From contig NZ_FOAP01000007.1 of the NCBI RefSeq assembly GCF_900109545.1, forward strand, positions 124,001 to 188,000: a stretch of 64,000 bases of DNA, written 5' to 3'. Both the position numbers and the translations under genes were made by a program. The notes under the pieces were generated by a model. The model was given only the letters and a program-made list of their open reading frames with translations, did not search any database and was not told the origin of the DNA. Positions 60,823-64,000 of the stretch are shown here, piece by piece. Position 1 is the stretch's first letter. Every line of letters begins with the position of its first letter. This stretch comes from Stigmatella aurantiaca (lineage in GTDB: Bacteria; Myxococcota; Myxococcia; Myxococcales; Myxococcaceae).

Positions 60823-61356
60823 CTACTTGCCCTTCATGACGCCGATGAAGGGCACGTTGCGGTACTTCTCGGCGTAGTCCAGGCCGTAGCCCACGACGAA
60901 CACGTCATCGATGACGAAGCCCTTGTAGTCGATGTCCACCTTCGTCCGGGCGCGCGAGGGCTTCTCCAGGAGCGAGGCCACCTTCACGGACGCGGGGTGC
61001 CGCGCGCGGAGGTTCTCCAGCAGGAAGCCCATGGTGAGCCCCGTGTCGATGATGTCCTCGATGACGAGCAGGTGCTTGCCCGCCATGGGCTTGCTCACGT
61101 CCGTGGTGATGCGCACCTCGCCCGTCGTCTCCGTGCCGCCCTGGTAGGACGACACGCCCAGGAACTCGAGCGTCAGCGGCAGATCGATGTTCCGGGCCAG
61201 GTCCATGGCGAAGAACGTCGAGCCCTTGAGCACACAGACGAGCGTCAGCTCCTTGCCCTGGTAGTCCCGGGTAATCTCCGCCCCCAGCTCGCGGATGCGC
61301 GCCTGGAGCTTCGCCTCGTCAATCAGCGTACCGACATCTTTTTCGTAGAAAGCCAC
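60823..61356 (-). CDS. hpt: hypoxanthine phosphoribosyltransferase
   Basis: Purine salvage enzyme that makes IMP or GMP from base and PRPP. The 177-residue product has the PRPP-binding motif LLVIEDIIDTGLTMGFLL near 90-107, the flexible loop LGVSSYQGG near 60-68 and DDVFVVGYGLDYAEKYRN near the C-terminus. I chose the GTG at 61356 because GGAGG lies 5 bases upstream and the family starts there; the frame extends upstream for 27 codons of unrelated sequence. Confidence 0.93.
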   Translation of the reverse strand: MAFYEKDVGTLIDEAKLQARIRELGAEITRDYQGKELTLVCVLKGSTFFAMDLARNIDLPLTLEFLGVSSYQGGTETTGEVRITTDVSKPMAGKHLLVIEDIIDTGLTMGFLLENLRARHPASVKVASLLEKPSRARTKVDIDYKGFVIDDVFVVGYGLDYAEKYRNVPFIGVMKGK

Positions 61357-61437
61357 GGCGCCTCCACTGCGCGGTGTTGAGGAAAAAAGTTCTCCCCCGG
61401 GGCACCTGCCTGCCCGCCGGGAGTACCCCCCGTCCAC

Positions 61438-62037
61438 TCAGTCGAACAGCTCCATCGTCTGCGGCGGCGTGGCCTCGGTGGGCTCGCCCAGGTGGCAGCG
61501 GCGGCACCGGGCCTCGTAGGCCCCCGCGGCCCCCACCACCACCCGCGCCTCGCTGGACACCAGGCGCTGGGAGCGGTTGGCGGGATTGCCGCACACCACA
61601 CAGATGGCGAGCTGCTTCGTCACGTACTCGGCCACGGCCAGCAGCTGCGGCATCGGCTCGAAGGGCCGGCCCTGGTAGTCCTGATCCAGCCCCGCGCAGA
61701 TGACGCGGACGCCCCGGTAGGCCAGCGCCTCACACACCTGGACCACTTCGGGCCCGAAAAATTGGACCTCATCAATACCGACCACCTGTGTGTCAGGCGA
61801 CAGATGGTAGAAAATTTCTTCAGCCCGTTCGATGGGGGTGGAGGTGAGTTTGAGCTGCGAGTGGCTCACCACCTGCGTCTCGTCGTAGCGGTCATCGACC
61901 TTCGGTTTGAAGACCTGGACCCGCTGTTTGCCGTAGACGGCGCGCTTCACGCGGCGAATCAGTTCCTCCGTTTTTCCGGAGAACATCGAGCCGCAGATGA
62001 CTTCTATCCACCCGATATCTTTGGGGAATTGGTGCAC
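61438..62037 (-). CDS. tdk: thymidine kinase
   Basis: Type II thymidine kinase. The 199-residue product has a P-loop VICGSMFSGKTEELIRR (13-29), the Asp-containing VVGIDEVQFF near 85-94 and a lid with zinc cysteines CVVCGNPANRSQR and ARCRRCHLG. It is upstream of hpt by 81 bases on the same strand, forming a nucleotide-salvage pair. The start GTG at 62037 is read MHQFPKDIGW. Confidence 0.94.
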   Translation of the reverse strand: MHQFPKDIGWIEVICGSMFSGKTEELIRRVKRAVYGKQRVQVFKPKVDDRYDETQVVSHSQLKLTSTPIERAEEIFYHLSPDTQVVGIDEVQFFGPEVVQVCEALAYRGVRVICAGLDQDYQGRPFEPMPQLLAVAEYVTKQLAICVVCGNPANRSQRLVSSEARVVVGAAGAYEARCRRCHLGEPTEATPPQTMELFD

Positions 62038-62245
62038 GAGAGGCTCCCCCGTCCGCTCTGGCGGAGGGCGCGGGGATACTCCGTCACGGCCCCCATGGAG
62101 TCAATCTTCCCGCCGCCGCCGCGCCCCCGCCGCGCCGGGGCCTATCCCCGGAAGACCCGCCTACCCGCCTGCCCTTCCGCGTGACGCCCACGGTTGGCAA
62201 GGCTCTTGAATGAAGGTCCTCCCAGGATCACACGGGAGGCGACAG

Positions 62246-62614
62246 GTGGCGGCGACAATCGAGCAGGGATTGACCAGGTTTCGGGCGGGACTGGGGACCT
62301 TCTACATCTCACCGGCGTCCGTGGCGCTGCTGCTGCTGAACCTGATGGACGGGCTCTTCACGCTCACCTTCCTGCAGCTCGACGTGGCCGAGGAGCTCAA
62401 CCCCCTGATGCGGGTGGCCTACGAGCACTCGCCGCTCGTCTTCATGAGCTCCAAGCTCGTCATCGTGAACGCGGGCCTGACGCTGCTGTGCCTGCACCGG
62501 GCCATGCGCGCCAGCCGCCTGGCCATCCGTGCCGGGGCGCTCATCTACGCCATCATCAACGTCTATCACCTGGCATTCTTGACGCACCTCATCAGGCACT
62601 GGCCGTTCTTCTGA
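62246..62614 (+). CDS. small DUF5658-like membrane protein
   Basis: A 122-residue membrane protein with about three helices (FYISPASVALLLLNLMDGLFTLTFLQL; VFMSSKLVIVNAGLTLLCLH; AGALIYAIINVYHLAFLTHL, all read in parts). NLMDGLFT and ELNPLMR near residues 30-60 match the small DUF5658-type pattern. I chose the GTG at 62246 (GGGAGG 6 bases upstream); an ATG at 62210 is also possible. Confidence 0.65.
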   Translation: MAATIEQGLTRFRAGLGTFYISPASVALLLLNLMDGLFTLTFLQLDVAEELNPLMRVAYEHSPLVFMSSKLVIVNAGLTLLCLHRAMRASRLAIRAGALIYAIINVYHLAFLTHLIRHWPFF

Positions 62615-62715
62615 CCGGCGGCCAACGGCGGTGCGCAGGAACACTTGCATTTACGGGCCGCTCTGTTCGAGTCTTCCCGCCAGCACCGATCTTTCGGGTT
62701 CTGGTGGGGGGCAGC

Positions 62716-63015
62716 ATGAACATCACCGACGTCAGGGTCTTTCCAGTCACTGAAGATAAACTCAAGGCTTACGTGACCATCACCCTGGATCATTGTTTTG
62801 TCATCCGCGATCTCAAGGTCATTCACGGCGCATCGGGGCTGTTCATCGCGATGCCAGCCAAGAAACGCAAGGACGGGACTTACAAGGATATCGCGCATCC
62901 TCTCAACGCGGACACGCGCACGGAGATGGAACGGGTCATCCTCTCGGAGTACGAGCGGCAGACCCAGCAAGGGCATCTGGGCATGAGCGCCCTGCTGGCC
63001 GCGGAAGCCGACTAG
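62716..63015 (+). CDS. spoVG: SpoVG family protein
   Basis: 99 residues, a full SpoVG: MNITDVRVFPVTEDKLKAYV, VIHGASGLFIAMPAKKRKDG, and HPLNADTRTEMERVILSEY. SpoVG is a small nucleic-acid-binding regulator. A G-rich run GGGGGGCAGC precedes the ATG. The spoVG-prs order recurs in many Deltaproteobacteria and Firmicutes. 39 bases separate it from prs. Confidence 0.94.
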   Translation: MNITDVRVFPVTEDKLKAYVTITLDHCFVIRDLKVIHGASGLFIAMPAKKRKDGTYKDIAHPLNADTRTEMERVILSEYERQTQQGHLGMSALLAAEAD

Positions 63016-63054
63016 ATGCTTCCCTTGCGGGCGTGGGCAGGTTAGGAGCGCCCC

Positions 63055-64000
63055 ATGCAGCCCTCGCGTGACTTCAAGGTCTTCACGGGCAGCTCCAATC
63101 CGGGGCTCGCCCACCGCATCTGCGAATACCTCAAGCGCCCCTTGGGCAAGGCCCAGGTGGGGCGCTTCTCGGATGGAGAGATCCAGGTCGAGATCGACGA
63201 GAACGTGCGCGGGCAGGACATCTTCATCATCCAGTCCACGTGCCCGCCCTCGAATGATCACCTGATGGAGCTGCTCATCTACTGCGACGCGCTGAAGCGC
63301 GCGAGCGCGGGCTCCATCAACGCCGTCATTCCCTACTACGGCTACGCGCGGCAGGACCGGAAGGTGGCCCCGCGCACGCCCATCACCGCGAAGCTGGTGG
63401 CGGACCTGCTGGAGGTGGCCGGCGCCACGCGCGTGGTGTCCATGGACATGCACGCCGGGCAGATCCAGGGCTTCTTCAACATCCCGTCGGATCATCTGTA
63501 CGGCTCGCCGGTGTTCCTGGAGGATTTGCGCAAGCGCTTCCCGGACAATCAGGACACGGTCATCGTGTCGCCGGACGCGGGCGGCGTGGAGCGGGCGCGC
63601 GCCTACTCCAAGCGGCTCAACTGCCCCCTGGCCATCATCGACAAGCGGCGCCCCCGGGCCAACGCCTCCGAGGTGATGAACCTCATCGGCGACGTGAAGG
63701 GCAAGGACGCCATCCTCGTGGACGACATGGTGGACACCGCGGGCACGCTCACCCAGGCGGCCGCGGCCCTCATGGACAAGGGCGCCCGGCGGGTGGTGGC
63801 CTACGCCGTCCACCCCATCCTCTCGGGGCCCGCGCTCCAGCGCATCCAGGACTCGGTGCTCGAGGAAGTGGTCTTCACCGACACGGTGCCCCTGTCGCCC
63901 GCGGCCCAGGCCTGCACGAAGCTCCGGGTGCTCACCACCGACCGGCTCTTTGGCGAGGCCATCGCCCGGATTCACCGGGCCGACTCGCTCAGCTCCCTGT
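63055..64000 (+). CDS. prs: ribose-phosphate pyrophosphokinase, 3' end cut by window edge
   Basis: PRPP synthase makes PRPP from ribose-5-phosphate and ATP. The 315 codons present cover nearly the whole enzyme: FTGSSNPGLAHRICEYL, GRFSDGEIQVEIDENVRG, YYGYARQDRK, MDMHAGQIQGFF, SPDAGGVERARAY and ILVDDMVDTAGTLTQAA with the PRPP-binding loop. AGGAG lies 7 bases before the ATG. The end of the gene is outside the window. Confidence 0.96.
   Translation, partial: MQPSRDFKVFTGSSNPGLAHRICEYLKRPLGKAQVGRFSDGEIQVEIDENVRGQDIFIIQSTCPPSNDHLMELLIYCDALKRASAGSINAVIPYYGYARQDRKVAPRTPITAKLVADLLEVAGATRVVSMDMHAGQIQGFFNIPSDHLYGSPVFLEDLRKRFPDNQDTVIVSPDAGGVERARAYSKRLNCPLAIIDKRRPRANASEVMNLIGDVKGKDAILVDDMVDTAGTLTQAAAALMDKGARRVVAYAVHPILSGPALQRIQDSVLEEVVFTDTVPLSPAAQACTKLRVLTTDRLFGEAIARIHRADSLSSL

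Noticed and set aside
62640-62700. tRNA-like text (CTGTTCGAGTCTTCCCGCC and CACCGA) upstream of spoVG
   Set aside because: Only the T-loop-like TTCGAGT is present; the flanking bases do not form a T-stem, and there is no matching acceptor or anticodon arm.

Overview
The window reads as a chromosomal segment of a high-GC Gram-negative bacterium, most likely a myxobacterium of the Cystobacterineae (Stigmatella/Archangium/Myxococcus type). The reasons are the strong G/C third-position bias, many orphan two-component proteins, a PATAN/DUF4388 response regulator, a mevalonate operon instead of a non-mevalonate gene set, spoVG next to prs, and a remnant of a SitA5-like myxobacterial lipoprotein. The assignment is inference; no rRNA is present.

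Layout. 1-3.6 kb: RNA repair locus, rtcBA facing the divergent sigma-54 activator rtcR, with a near-consensus -24/-12 promoter between them. 3.6-12.1 kb: a hybrid-free histidine kinase/response regulator pair, a large beta-propeller/di-haem cytochrome, a DTW-domain tRNA modifier and a DsbD-like thiol reductase. 12.3-17.7 kb: an isc operon (iscS-iscU-iscA-hscB-hscA-fdx) with a clear housekeeping promoter, an internal terminator and no iscR, followed by tRNA-Leu(CAG) with its own promoter and terminator. 17.9-26.1 kb (minus strand): mevalonate pathway from HMG-CoA reductase to IPP, with type 2 IPP isomerase first, then an alkaline-phosphatase-fold protein and a flippase-like membrane protein; HMG-CoA synthase is not here. 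26.4-33.2 kb: a coiled-coil membrane protein, small unknowns, a YihY/BrkB membrane protein, an RsbRD-like histidine kinase, a PDZ protein and a C39-like papain-fold protein.

33.4-39.9 kb is an accessory region and the most interesting part. It holds a broken lipoprotein gene next to a 131-bp inverted-repeat element, a transposase remnant, a two-gene TIR / TIR-NACHT-HEAT system that looks like an NLR-type anti-phage defence module, and a short atypical tyrosine recombinase. Direct repeats that include tRNA-like sequence bound the defence genes, and a D-arm-less tRNA-Phe relic fuses to the end of a kelch lipoprotein gene.

39.9-64 kb returns to core-like content: kelch lipoprotein, histidine kinase plus M16 peptidase, TPR lipoprotein, a TrpF-like orphan, two response regulators, dapF, a very long methyltransferase/coiled-coil protein, class I ribonucleotide reductase nrdAB, tdk-hpt nucleotide salvage, spoVG and the start of prs. 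Nucleotide supply genes (nrdAB, tdk, hpt, prs) therefore cluster in the last 7 kb.
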